64,000 nt of DNA from Maritalea sp047634455 (GTDB lineage: Bacteria > Pseudomonadota > Alphaproteobacteria > Rhizobiales > Devosiaceae), in contig NZ_JBLIAI010000002.1 of NCBI RefSeq assembly GCF_047634455.1, positions 62,001 through 126,000 on the forward strand. The letters run 5' to 3'. Positions within the stretch are counted from its first letter, which is position 1. Each line of letters opens with the position of its first letter. Positions 46,451 through 54,580 of the stretch are shown here, piece after piece. Both the position numbers and the translations under genes were made by a program. The notes under the pieces were generated by a model. That model searched no databases. It saw only the letters and a list, made by a program, of their open reading frames with translations, and was not told where the DNA came from.

Positions 46451-47077
46451 ATGTTTATCGTGCCAATTTACTATCTCGATCTGTTTGGGGTCGCCATATT
46501 TGCAACCACCGGCGCGCTGGTGGCCAGCCGTCGACAAATGGACATTATCGGCTTTGCATTGCTTGCCACCCTCACCGGATTAGGCGGTGGCACGCTGCGC
46601 GATCTCATTCTTGATCGGCCCGTTTTTTGGATTGTCGACCAAACCTATTTGGTCACCTGTTTGGCCATTGCTGTCGTTGCGTTTTTTGCATCTCACTTAA
46701 TCCAGCGCCGCTATATTGCTTTGCTCTGGCTCGATGCGATTGGTCTGGCGGCCTATGGCGTACTTGGCGCACACATTGCGCACACCAACGGCGCAGGTTT
46801 CTTCGTTGCGACCGCTTTGGGCGTCATGACCGCCACCTTTGGCGGCATGATCCGGGACGTGGTTTGCGACGAAAATGTCCTGATTTTGCAGGACGAGATT
46901 TATGCGACCGCAGCTTTAGCTGCCGCTGGCGGATACATGGCATTGGTTTATGCGGGCATGCCATTATTCTATGCCGCTATTCTGGGCACAACAATTGGTT
47001 TTGTGGTCCGCGCGGGCGCCATTCAATTTGGTTGGAAAATCCCAAGATACAAACCACGCGAAGGGCGCGACTATTGA
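46451..47077 (+). CDS. TRIC-family (UPF0126) cation channel-like membrane protein
   Basis: Inner-membrane protein of 208 aa with about seven helices arranged as an inverted repeat. Each half has a conserved glycine motif: GLGGGTLRDLILDRPVFW in the first and TFGGMIRDVVCDENVLILQ in the second, the family signature. Trimeric members conduct monovalent cations such as potassium. The ATG at 46451, preceded by TGGAG, is preferred over the adjacent TTG. Its TGA overlaps the TTG start of the next gene by 4 bp. Confidence 0.9.
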   Translation: MFIVPIYYLDLFGVAIFATTGALVASRRQMDIIGFALLATLTGLGGGTLRDLILDRPVFWIVDQTYLVTCLAIAVVAFFASHLIQRRYIALLWLDAIGLAAYGVLGAHIAHTNGAGFFVATALGVMTATFGGMIRDVVCDENVLILQDEIYATAALAAAGGYMALVYAGMPLFYAAILGTTIGFVVRAGAIQFGWKIPRYKPREGRDY

Positions 47078-47601
47078 TCCGGTTCCTCGACCAAAAACTC
47101 TATCATATCTCTGAAGACCCCAACATTGAACAATTTGAGCCACGCCCGGATCGCCACGGCAACAACAGTGTGTGGGCAATATCGACCGCGCGTGTGCAGA
47201 ATTACCTGTTCCCAAGAGACTGCCCGCGCATCTGCATATGGGCCGATGCTGCAACTCTTGAACCGGACCGCGCAAAACTTTCAAACGTGAGTTCTGTTAT
47301 TGCCATCGAACAAACATGGTTTCAGCGGACCGAAAACACAAAGCTTTACGCCTATTGTTTTGACAGTGCTGGATTTACTTTGGCAGACCCAAACGCGGGC
47401 TATTTCACATCCACCACAATACAAACACCGATTGACAAAGCGGTTGTCGAAGACCCCTTACGCCAGCTCAACCTATTGGGCGCTAGACTAGAAATTCTCG
47501 CCGAACTCCACAGTTTTCGTGAAATGGTATTGGGATCCAGCTTCGCATTTTCGATGATCCGCATGCGCAACGCCGCGCCTATTCCACCGACGCCGATTTG
47601 A
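47074..47601 (+). CDS. DUF6886-like protein (TTG start, overlaps upstream and downstream genes)
   Basis: A frame of 175 aa from TTG at 47074, just at the end of the TRIC-family gene, with AAGGG 8-9 nt upstream. The N-terminus RFLDQKLYHISEDPNIEQFEPR matches the start of DUF6886-type proteins as I recall them (YH-SE-P-I--F-PR). The central VWAISTARVQNYLFPRDCPRICIWAD is also conserved-looking. The frame continues open further upstream inside the channel gene, but in the wrong phase. Its 3' end overlaps the convergent modC end by 23 bp. Function is unknown; a small soluble enzyme-like fold is possible. Confidence 0.7.
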   Translation: MIRFLDQKLYHISEDPNIEQFEPRPDRHGNNSVWAISTARVQNYLFPRDCPRICIWADAATLEPDRAKLSNVSSVIAIEQTWFQRTENTKLYAYCFDSAGFTLADPNAGYFTSTTIQTPIDKAVVEDPLRQLNLLGARLEILAELHSFREMVLGSSFAFSMIRMRNAAPIPPTPI

Positions 47602-48604
47602 AAATCACAAACATTGGCTGACCAATTTCCATTTCAAGCTCTGATATGGTTTTGAGCATCACCCGGGCGCGGACCACATTTTGTTCGACACGCACAATCA
47701 CATCTGCCTGCGCTTTGTCCAGCACCCGAATGTGTTCAACATTGCCTTGAAGCTGGTTGCGCGCACTCAAGCCCGTCAGGCGGGTTTTGGCCAACATCAC
47801 ATCTCTGGCCCAAATGCGCAGTTGCACATCATCCCCGACATTCAGCTTACGATGTGGCAGATCAACAGATTGCTGACCCACGGATATGCAGGCCAAATCA
47901 AAGTCAGCATCAACCGAGCGTACCTTGCCTGTAATAACACTGGTGATGCCGTTCTCAAAAAATGCGGGACCATCAAGCTGCGCCATTGTTTCTGCCAACG
48001 GCCCTTGGGCAATGATTTTGCCGTCCTCAATGGCGATCAGCTTTTGCGCCAACTGCGCCGCCTCATCCATTTGATGCGTGACATAAAGCACGGGGATTTG
48101 TGCGGTCGCAAACTGCGTGCGGATGAGCGAAATGAGTTCAGCTTTTAGGCGCGGGTCAATTGCACTCAATGGCTCATCAAACAGCATCAGTTTTGGTTCG
48201 CCGAACAAAGCCCGCGCAATCATCACCCGCTGTTTTTCACCACCCGACAGGTTGCGCGGCGAACGATCCAAAATCGGTTCAATTTCGAGTTGCTGTGCAA
48301 GGCTTGTAACTGAAAGTGCACTTTTGCGCCCCAATTCAATATTCCCGCGCACGCTCAGATGTGGCAGCAAACGTGGTTCCTGAAACACCATGCCGATCTT
48401 TCGCGCTTCTGGCTTGCCCACCAGCGCTTTCCCACTCAGCTGAACGTTGGCGTCAACAGGCGTATCAAGCCCCGCCAGCACCCGCAGCATCGAAGTTTTG
48501 CCCGCCCCGGACGGGCCAACAATTGCGGTAATGCCTTGCGGCGCTGTAAACAAAAACTCAGAACCAAGATTGCCCCGCATGCCTTTGATCTGCACCTCAA
48601 GCAT
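47579..48604 (-). CDS. modC: Molybdate ABC transporter ATP-binding protein
   Basis: ATPase of 341 aa for molybdate uptake. Walker A is GPSGAGKTSMLR (about 31), the signature LSGGEKQRV (about 127), Walker B LMLFDEPLSAID and H-loop YVTHQMDEA. The C-terminal MOP/TOBE-type region (about 255-340) binds oxyanion. The start chosen is ATG 48604, which lies inside the last codons of modB (8-bp overlap). A more upstream ATG at 48622 is possible but would overlap more of modB. It is the last gene of eda-modA-modB-modC. Confidence 0.93.
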   Translation of the reverse strand: MLEVQIKGMRGNLGSEFLFTAPQGITAIVGPSGAGKTSMLRVLAGLDTPVDANVQLSGKALVGKPEARKIGMVFQEPRLLPHLSVRGNIELGRKSALSVTSLAQQLEIEPILDRSPRNLSGGEKQRVMIARALFGEPKLMLFDEPLSAIDPRLKAELISLIRTQFATAQIPVLYVTHQMDEAAQLAQKLIAIEDGKIIAQGPLAETMAQLDGPAFFENGITSVITGKVRSVDADFDLACISVGQQSVDLPHRKLNVGDDVQLRIWARDVMLAKTRLTGLSARNQLQGNVEHIRVLDKAQADVIVRVEQNVVRARVMLKTISELEMEIGQPMFVIFKSASVE

Positions 48605-49298
48605 GACGCACCACGCGTTCACCCATCATTCGGTTTTGCAGCCAATTCAAAAGATACTCAGAACAAAGAACTGCAACTACTGAAATTGAAATGGAAACAA
48701 GGCTAAGCATCAACACCGTTTGCTGTCCATCAAACCGCTGCAATGCTGCGTGGATCGCTAATGAAAATGTTTGTGTTTCGCCCGGAATATTGGCAACAAA
48801 CGTAATCGTTGCACCAAACTCCCCGAGCGCTTTGGCAAAACCCAATATCCCCCCAGCAATGATGCCGGGCAATGACATGGGCAAATACAGCATTTTAAAC
48901 CGTTGCCAGCTCGTTTTACCTGCAACAGCCAAAGCCTCTTCCAAATTTGGATCAACAGCCTCCAGCGATAGTCGGATCGGCCTCACGATCAGCGGCAGTG
49001 CCACCAGACCCGCTGCCAAACTGGCCCCGGCCGAATTGAAGGCAAATGAGATGCCCAATGGTGCAAGCAGCAACCCAATCGGTCCCAAGGGGCCGAACAG
49101 ATACAAAAGTACCAACCCGGTGACCACCGGCGGCATTACGAGCGGCAGCATAATTATGGCGCTAAGCAGTTGGCGACCAACAAACTGCTTGCGCGCCAAC
49201 AGGTAGGCCAGACCAAACGCCAACGGCACGGCCCAAAGCAAAGCGAAAACGGCCACTTGCAGCGACAAGAAAATAATGGACCAAATCTGTGCCGACAC
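48597..49298 (-). CDS. modB: Molybdate ABC transporter permease
   Basis: Inner-membrane permease of 233 aa with five helices. The EAA-type cytoplasmic loop is DPNLEEALAVAGKTSWQRFKMLYLPMSLPGI (about 115-145), with the conserved GFAKALGEFGATI after it. Length and sequence match ModB. Its ATG shares one base with the modA stop region, and its end overlaps the modC start, so the three are tightly coupled. Confidence 0.94.
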   Translation of the reverse strand: MSAQIWSIIFLSLQVAVFALLWAVPLAFGLAYLLARKQFVGRQLLSAIIMLPLVMPPVVTGLVLLYLFGPLGPIGLLLAPLGISFAFNSAGASLAAGLVALPLIVRPIRLSLEAVDPNLEEALAVAGKTSWQRFKMLYLPMSLPGIIAGGILGFAKALGEFGATITFVANIPGETQTFSLAIHAALQRFDGQQTVLMLSLVSISISVVAVLCSEYLLNWLQNRMMGERVVRHA

Positions 49299-50020
49299 TA
49301 TTGTTCCTCAAGCGGTAAAAACCCATAGGCGGCAACTATAACATGTGCTGCGTCGCTGCCAAGGAAACCCATAAACTCCGCAGCTTCTGGATTTTGTACG
49401 CCAAGCTGCACTGCCCAATATATGATAGGTGTGTGCGCAACTTGAGAAAATTCATACGCAATATTCATGCCCAAAAGCTGTGCATCAGAAGCATAGACTA
49501 TCCCGAATGGCGCTGCGCCAACTTGTACCAATCTTGCTGCCGCCCGCACATTATCCGCAGGTGCAACCTGATTTTGAACATCCGCCCACAGTCCCATATA
49601 TTTTAACGCTTCCCGCGCATATATACCTGCAGGAACATGGTTAGGATCGGCAATCGCCAAACGCTTTTTCCCGAGCAATTCCGGCAAGCCACCAATTTCG
49701 GGCAAAGTCACGTCTTGGTGCGAGACAAGGACCAACCGGTTGGAGAAAAGTGGCAGCAATTCTTGCTGATTGGCAACAAATTCTGCCCATTCCTTGTTGG
49801 CTGAAATATATATATCGGCTGGCGCACCAGCTTTGATTTGCCGGGCCACACTCGAACTACTGCCAGCAACCACGCTCAAACCGTCAATGCCCGAAGCATC
49901 AACCAAACCTTGAACCACATCCACAAGACTAGCCGCGACAAAGATTTTGGCCTCAGCGAAAGCGGGCTGAGCAACCATCGACACCAACATCGCTAGTGCA
50001 AAACTTAGCCGCCACATCAT
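49298..50020 (-). CDS. modA: Molybdate ABC transporter substrate-binding protein
   Basis: Periplasmic molybdate-binding protein of 240 aa. From ATG 50020 the protein begins with a signal peptide (WRLSFALAMLVSMVAQPAFA, about residues 3-22), whereas the longer upstream frame runs inside eda and has none. The mature start is AEAKIFVAASLVDVVQGL. The ligand serine appears in GSSSSVARQI, followed by GAPADIYISAN. A second ligand region is ADPNHVPAGIYAREALK. It starts one base after the eda stop, so eda and the transporter share a transcript. Confidence 0.93.
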   Translation of the reverse strand: MMWRLSFALAMLVSMVAQPAFAEAKIFVAASLVDVVQGLVDASGIDGLSVVAGSSSSVARQIKAGAPADIYISANKEWAEFVANQQELLPLFSNRLVLVSHQDVTLPEIGGLPELLGKKRLAIADPNHVPAGIYAREALKYMGLWADVQNQVAPADNVRAAARLVQVGAAPFGIVYASDAQLLGMNIAYEFSQVAHTPIIYWAVQLGVQNPEAAEFMGFLGSDAAHVIVAAYGFLPLEEQ

Positions 50021-50021
50021 C

Positions 50022-50657
50022 CTATTTTCCGATTTTTGACGCTTCGCGCGCCAAGGCTTCAATCCTGTCAAAGTCGCGATTTTTAATCGCGTCAGCGGGC
50101 ACAATCCACGATCCGCCAACACAAATCACATTTGGCAAACAAAGATAGTCCATCGCATTTTCTGGGCTAACGCCACCCGTTGGGCAAAACATTAGGTCAG
50201 GCAAAGGAGAAGAAAAACTCTTCAACAGTTTAGCGCCACCCACGGCTTCTGCTGGGAACAGCTTCAAATAAGTGTAGCCCGCGTCCGAGGCGGCCATCGC
50301 TTCCGTGGCGGTCGAAACGCCGGGCAACAACGGCACATCATACGCCAACGCATCGCTCAAAAGATTAAGCGGCGCGCCCGGTGACACCATGAACTGAGCA
50401 CCAGCTTCAATGGATTGCTCGATTTGCGCTCTGTTGCGCACCGTGCCTGAACCAACGAATGCGCCTTCGACTTTGGCCATCGCTTTGATGATCGCCAGAG
50501 CATTTGGCGTGCGCAAAGTCACCTCAAGCGCAGGCAAACCGCCTTTAACAAGTGCACGTGCCAACGGTTCGGCAGCATCCAAATCGTCAAGCACAATGAC
50601 GGGCACCACAGGTGCAGCGGACAAAATTGGGGTCAGTTTTGCAACATTTTGGGCCAT
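50022..50657 (-). CDS. eda: 2-dehydro-3-deoxy-phosphogluconate aldolase
   Basis: Class I aldolase of 211 aa that splits KDPG to pyruvate and glyceraldehyde-3-phosphate in the Entner-Doudoroff pathway; relatives also cleave 4-hydroxy-2-oxoglutarate. Catalytic glutamate is in ALEVTLRT (near 46) and the Schiff-base lysine in YTYLKLFPAEAVGG (near 132). The phosphate region is FCPTGGVSPENAMDYL. It is the first gene of the run into modABC, which is an unusual pairing. No edd gene is in the window. Confidence 0.92.
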   Translation of the reverse strand: MAQNVAKLTPILSAAPVVPVIVLDDLDAAEPLARALVKGGLPALEVTLRTPNALAIIKAMAKVEGAFVGSGTVRNRAQIEQSIEAGAQFMVSPGAPLNLLSDALAYDVPLLPGVSTATEAMAASDAGYTYLKLFPAEAVGGAKLLKSFSSPLPDLMFCPTGGVSPENAMDYLCLPNVICVGGSWIVPADAIKNRDFDRIEALAREASKIGK

Positions 50658-50801
50658 GATCTGCCTTTCTCCAAAAAAAACACCGCAACCAGATTTGCGG
50701 GATAATCGACATTGGTTTGGGCTTTAGCACGAAGGATCAATTGAAATACACAATAAAAATACCTAAGTTCCCGATCAACGAGGCACACAAAGGGCGAAAC
50801 A

Positions 50802-51881
50802 ATGGCTCAATTGATCAATTCTGTTACCCCGCTGGATGAAGCGCGCGACATATTGAAAGGTCTATTTGACCTTAAGTTCACTAAGGCTGTGGAAAAAGAA
50901 ACCGCCCCAATCTATGAACATGTCAAAGACCTGATCCCCGAGATCGAATGGCAGTTTTATGCGCCCCTGATTCGCCAAATCAATCAGTTGAAGCGCGAAA
51001 AAGACGCGGTGATCTTGGCGCACAACTATCAAACGCCGCAAATCTATCATGGCGTGGCCGATGTTGTGGGCGACAGTTTACAGCTGGCCATTGAGGCGAC
51101 CAAAGTAAGTCAATCCACCATCATTCAGTGCGGCGTGCACTTCATGGCGGAAACCTCAAAACTGTTGAACCCCGAAAAAACCGTGCTCATTCCTGATGCG
51201 CGTGCTGGTTGCTCGCTGGCGTCTTCCATTACCGCAGAAGACGTGATGGCGATGCGCGCCCAATATCCGGGCGTACCCGTGGTGACGTACGTGAACACGT
51301 CAGCCGAAGTGAAAGCGGTCACCGATATTTGTTGCACCTCATCCAACGCGCTCGACATTGTCGAGGGCTTGGACAGCGACACGATCATGATGATCCCCGA
51401 TCAATATTTGGCGCAAAACACTGCCAAGAAGACCAAAAAGAAAATCATCACTTGGGCGGGCGCTTGCGAAGTGCATGAAACTTTCACTGCGGCTGATATC
51501 GCTGAATTGCGCGAATCTTACCCCGGCGCAAAAATCATCGCGCATCCGGAATGCCCGACCGAAGTTATCGATGCATGCGATTTTTCTGGTTCAACGTCTG
51601 GCATGATCAATTGGGTCAAAACCAAAAAGCCGAAAAATGTCGTCATGGTCACTGAGTGCTCAATGTCGGACAACGTTGCCGCAGAAACGCCCGGCGTTCA
51701 GTTTCTTAAGGGCTGTAATATCTGCCCGCACATGAAACGCATCAATTTGGAAAATATTCTGTGGTCCCTGCATACAGGCACCGAAGAGGTCACAGTTGAC
51801 CCGGCCATTGCTGAAAAAGCCCGTGGCGCTGTAGAACGCATGATTGAATTTGGCAAAGACAAAAGAGCCAAACGGAAATAG
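50802..51881 (+). CDS. nadA: Quinolinate synthase A
   Basis: 4Fe-4S enzyme that condenses iminoaspartate with dihydroxyacetone phosphate to quinolinate, a precursor of NAD. It is 359 aa. Conserved blocks are ILAHNYQTPQIYHGVADVVGDSLQLA, the cysteine in TIIQCGVHFMAET, DARAGCSLA, the cysteine in TWAGACEVHETF, and the last cluster cysteine in FLKGCNICPHMKRI. These give the three ligands of the cluster. The partner gene nadB lies 1.1 kb downstream, separated by a minus-strand pair (phnA-like, creA). A strong terminator follows. Confidence 0.96.
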   Translation: MAQLINSVTPLDEARDILKGLFDLKFTKAVEKETAPIYEHVKDLIPEIEWQFYAPLIRQINQLKREKDAVILAHNYQTPQIYHGVADVVGDSLQLAIEATKVSQSTIIQCGVHFMAETSKLLNPEKTVLIPDARAGCSLASSITAEDVMAMRAQYPGVPVVTYVNTSAEVKAVTDICCTSSNALDIVEGLDSDTIMMIPDQYLAQNTAKKTKKKIITWAGACEVHETFTAADIAELRESYPGAKIIAHPECPTEVIDACDFSGSTSGMINWVKTKKPKNVVMVTECSMSDNVAAETPGVQFLKGCNICPHMKRINLENILWSLHTGTEEVTVDPAIAEKARGAVERMIEFGKDKRAKRK

Positions 51882-51905
51882 TTTTGTTTGATAGGCGAAA
51901 TGAAC

Positions 51906-51933
51906 AAAGCCGTGGAGCGATCCTCGGCTTTTT
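51906..51933 (+). terminator. Terminator after nadA
   Basis: AAAGCCG (51906-51912) pairs with CGGCTTT (51925-51931), with an inner GGA / TCC stem and a GCGA loop, followed by further T. It begins 25 bp after the nadA stop. On the minus strand it also lies near the end of the PhnA-domain gene. Confidence 0.8.
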
Positions 51934-51937
51934 GTGC

Positions 51938-52147
51938 CTAAGCTTTCTTCAAAAACTCAGTGCGCAAAACAATCGTTGACTTGCCAATCCGGCATTCAAC
52001 TTCACTGTCTTTATCCGTGGTGTGAATATTCTTGATCGTGGTGCCACGTTTCAAGGTTTTGGACATGCCCTTAACCTTGAGGTCTTTATTGACCTGAACA
52101 CTGTCGCCATCTTCTAGTTCTGCGCCATTGCAATCACGTGCACTCAT
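51938..52147 (-). CDS. Small PhnA-domain protein (YjdM C-terminal type)
   Basis: Protein of 69 aa equal to the C-terminal domain of PhnA/YjdM. The typical sequence DCNGAELEDGDSVQVNKDLKVKGMSKTLKRGTTIKNIHTTDKDSEVECRIG is followed by LRTEFLKK. It lacks the N-terminal zinc ribbon of longer members. Function is unknown; the name derives from a historical link to phosphonate genes, not shown activity. ATG at 52147 has GAGGG 8 nt upstream, but that ribosome site is part of a terminator hairpin from the upstream gene. Confidence 0.85.
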   Translation of the reverse strand: MSARDCNGAELEDGDSVQVNKDLKVKGMSKTLKRGTTIKNIHTTDKDSEVECRIGKSTIVLRTEFLKKA

Positions 52148-52150
52148 TTC

Positions 52151-52181
52151 AAAAACCCTCGCTCAAATTGATTGAGCGAGG
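52151..52181 (-). terminator. Terminator after creA whose arm contains the ribosome site of the next gene
   Basis: On the minus strand a perfect 10-bp stem (CCTCGCTCAA / TTGAGCGAGG) with a 5-nt loop is followed by G and TTTTT. It lies between the creA stop and the PhnA-domain gene start. The right arm includes GAGGG, the best ribosome site for that gene. Confidence 0.75.
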
Positions 52182-52216
52182 CATAACCGACTTCGACCAA
52201 ATTGTCGCGCAAAAAC

Positions 52217-52720
52217 CTATTCAGGTTTGCCGTTTGGCCAATATTTGTCACTCCAAGTCACCTCTGCGCCGTAAAGCGGCACCGTGGAAATCGACATCTT
52301 TGCCGACCCTTCTGCAACTTCACGAGTATGTGAGAGATAAATCAACGTGTTGTTGGGCTGATCGTAAATACGTTTGACCACCAGTTTCTTCCAAAGGAAC
52401 GAACGGCCCTCTTTAAAAACTTCCTCGCCATCCTTATCCATGTCGATATCACCAATCGTAACAGGCCCAGTCACGCGACATGCGATTGACGAATTGGAAG
52501 GGTCCTCAAACCAATTGCCTTTGGACAAACGATCAAAAAAGCCACGATCAAAATAGGCAAGGTGGCAAGTGACGCCGTCAATTTCGCGGTCCTGAACCGC
52601 TTCGATCAAAATGTCATTGCCAACCCAATCAACGCCAATTTTTCCCACTTCCTCAGCTTGCGCCGAAGGTGCCAAAAGCGCGGCAGAAATCAGGGCGGCG
52701 GCCACAACTATTTTTCTCAT
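52217..52720 (-). CDS. creA: CreA-family periplasmic protein
   Basis: Secreted protein of 167 aa from ATG 52720, which has AAGGA 7 nt upstream. A signal peptide covers residues 1-22 (VVAAALISAALLAPSAQA). The mature protein matches CreA: VGKIGVDWVGNDILIEAVQD, then TCHLAYFDRGFF, SSIACRVTGPVTIGDIDMDKDGEEVF, and SFLWKKLVVKRIYDQ. Two cysteines (in TCHL and ACRV) may form a disulfide. Its function is unknown even in enterobacteria. A terminator separates it from the PhnA-domain gene. Confidence 0.92.
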   Translation of the reverse strand: MRKIVVAAALISAALLAPSAQAEEVGKIGVDWVGNDILIEAVQDREIDGVTCHLAYFDRGFFDRLSKGNWFEDPSNSSIACRVTGPVTIGDIDMDKDGEEVFKEGRSFLWKKLVVKRIYDQPNNTLIYLSHTREVAEGSAKMSISTVPLYGAEVTWSDKYWPNGKPE

Positions 52721-52939
52721 AAAACTGTCCTTTGCGTTCATCCAAGCTGCAACACAGTTGGGCACTCAACATGATGATTGCAAGTCAGACACCGAACAAA
52801 CTGTCGGGCCTGTTCCAGATGCGACCGCAGGCACCCTTCCAATAAATGCTCAATCTATGTACCGTGCCAGCGAACAATGCGAATCCGAAAAGACATCTGA
52901 GCATTCAGCCTGACAAAACTCCCATTCCAAACACGAGAA

Positions 52940-54535
52940 ATGCCAATGACCATTTACGACAATGTCCTGAATGCAGAGGGTGCGCTGGTTGTCGGCGCAG
53001 GGCTCGCCGGACTTTTTTGTGCGCTAAAACTCGCACCGCGACCGGTTACGGTCTTGTCGCCCAAACCTTTGGGCACAGGCGCTTCGTCTTCTTGGGCACA
53101 AGGCGGCGTTGCCGCAGCAGTTGGCAAAGGCGATAGCGCCGAAGCACATGCGCGGGACACAGATATTGCAGGTGCAGGCATTGTGGATTTTGAAGTGGCA
53201 CAATCCGTTGCCGCCGAGGCCGCAGATCGTATAAACGACCTGGCCAAATGGGGCACCCCCTTTGATCGCGCCGAGGATGGCAGCTTCATTCTATCAAAAG
53301 AAGCCGCCCATTCGGTCAACCGGGTTGTGCGTGTTTCGGGGGATCGCGCGGGTCGCGAAATCATGGCCGCTTTAATCGAAGAAGTGCGCAATACCCCCTC
53401 CATTCGCATCGTTGAGGGCATAACAGCTGTTGATCTGGCCCGGGCCGATGGCCGCGTGATCGGTGTTTATGCCCGTAAACTGGGTGATCGCTATGCGGAG
53501 CCTGTGCTGATCCGTGCTCGAGCCACAGTGTTAGCTGCTGGTGGACTCGGTGGGCTTTATGCAGTCACGACGAACCCGCCTGGCGTTCGCGGCCACGCCA
53601 TGGGCATGGCAGCCCGCGCAGGTGCATTGATTGCTGACAGTGAATTTGTGCAATTCCACCCAACAGCAATGGCCGTGGGGCAAGACCCAGCGCCACTTGC
53701 GACCGAAGCGTTGCGCGGTGAAGGCGCGATATTGGTCAATGACTTGGGCGTCCGCTTTATGCTTGATGAGCACGAGGACGCAGAACTGGCACCTCGGGAT
53801 GTTGTGGCCCGCGCAGGTTTCAGGCAAATTCAGGCCGGGCGCAAAGTCTTTCTGGACACAAGAAAAGTCTTGGGCGAACGCATTCTAACCGCGTTCCCAA
53901 CCGTTGCGAATTATTGCAAGGAAGCGGGCATTGATCCGGTAACGGATATGATTCCAGTGACCCCCGCCGCACACTTCCACATGGGCGGCGTCAAAGTTGA
54001 TGATCGCGGCAGATCATCTCTGGCTGGTCTTTGGGTGTGCGGTGAAGCATCTTGCACAGGCCTGCATGGGGCGAACCGCTTAGCGTCAAATTCCTTGCTT
54101 GAAGCGGTGGTCTTTGGGTCTCGTATTGCAGAAGACATTTCCGGCCTTGAGCCGATCAACAAGAGCTTGCCACCATATTTGGGCATTGAATGGAATGAGG
54201 CCGAGGGTGAAGAAGCCGAACGTGTATTGCGCAACCTTGATACGGTGCAAGAACTTAGACACATTATGACGAACCATGTGGGTGTTGAACGCAACGAAGA
54301 AGGCTTGCGCCTTGCGCTGCGCAAAATCCAAACGCTGGAAGAAACCGCAACAGAAGTAACGCGCTCATTCCTCAACATGACCACGTCAGCCACTTTGGTG
54401 GCCGCTGCAGCTCTTAAACGCACAGAAAGCCGGGGCGGACATTTCCGTACCGATTTTCCAGAGAAAGACCCCGCCTTCAAAGACCACACCACTATGACCC
54501 TAACCGACGCGCTGAAAATCCGCGCATCGGCCTAG
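52940..54535 (+). CDS. nadB: L-aspartate oxidase
   Basis: FAD enzyme that oxidises L-aspartate to iminoaspartate, which NadA uses to make quinolinate. It is 531 aa. The FAD motif VVGAGLAGLFCALKL is near residue 14, followed by SSSWAQGGVAAAVGKGDS. Further blocks are HFHMGGVKVD, CTGLHGANRLASNSLLEAVVFG and VGVERNEEGLRLAL, all typical of NadB. ATG at 52946 is an alternative start only two codons later. The stop codon lies inside a 36-bp palindrome. nadC is not in the window. Confidence 0.96.
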   Translation: MPMTIYDNVLNAEGALVVGAGLAGLFCALKLAPRPVTVLSPKPLGTGASSSWAQGGVAAAVGKGDSAEAHARDTDIAGAGIVDFEVAQSVAAEAADRINDLAKWGTPFDRAEDGSFILSKEAAHSVNRVVRVSGDRAGREIMAALIEEVRNTPSIRIVEGITAVDLARADGRVIGVYARKLGDRYAEPVLIRARATVLAAGGLGGLYAVTTNPPGVRGHAMGMAARAGALIADSEFVQFHPTAMAVGQDPAPLATEALRGEGAILVNDLGVRFMLDEHEDAELAPRDVVARAGFRQIQAGRKVFLDTRKVLGERILTAFPTVANYCKEAGIDPVTDMIPVTPAAHFHMGGVKVDDRGRSSLAGLWVCGEASCTGLHGANRLASNSLLEAVVFGSRIAEDISGLEPINKSLPPYLGIEWNEAEGEEAERVLRNLDTVQELRHIMTNHVGVERNEEGLRLALRKIQTLEETATEVTRSFLNMTTSATLVAAAALKRTESRGGHFRTDFPEKDPAFKDHTTMTLTDALKIRASA

Positions 54536-54566
54536 GGTCTGAACTCAATTGAGTTCAGACCCTAGG
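54531..54566. repeat. Perfect 36-bp palindrome overlapping the nadB stop
   Basis: Two 18-bp arms (54531-54548 and 54549-54566, starting CCTAGGGTCTGAACTCAA) are exact reverse complements with no spacer. The nadB stop TAG is inside the left arm, and the convergent terC stop is 14 bp to the right. There is no T-run on either side. It would fold to a very stable hairpin in either transcript. Confidence 0.9.
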
Positions 54567-54580
54567 ACCCAACCGAATGA

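Noticed and set aside
46627..47073. Upstream extension of the DUF6886-like frame inside the TRIC gene
   Set aside because: It is out of phase with the well-supported channel protein, and its translation is arginine/histidine-rich noise until 47074.
50022..50122. Longer start for modA inside eda (ATG at 50122)
   Set aside because: It would place 34 charged residues before the signal peptide and overlaps eda; ATG 50020 is preceded by the eda stop and fits a normal signal peptide.
50658..50801. Molybdenum-cofactor riboswitch before the eda-mod operon
   Set aside because: No conserved Moco-type structure seen in the short gap.
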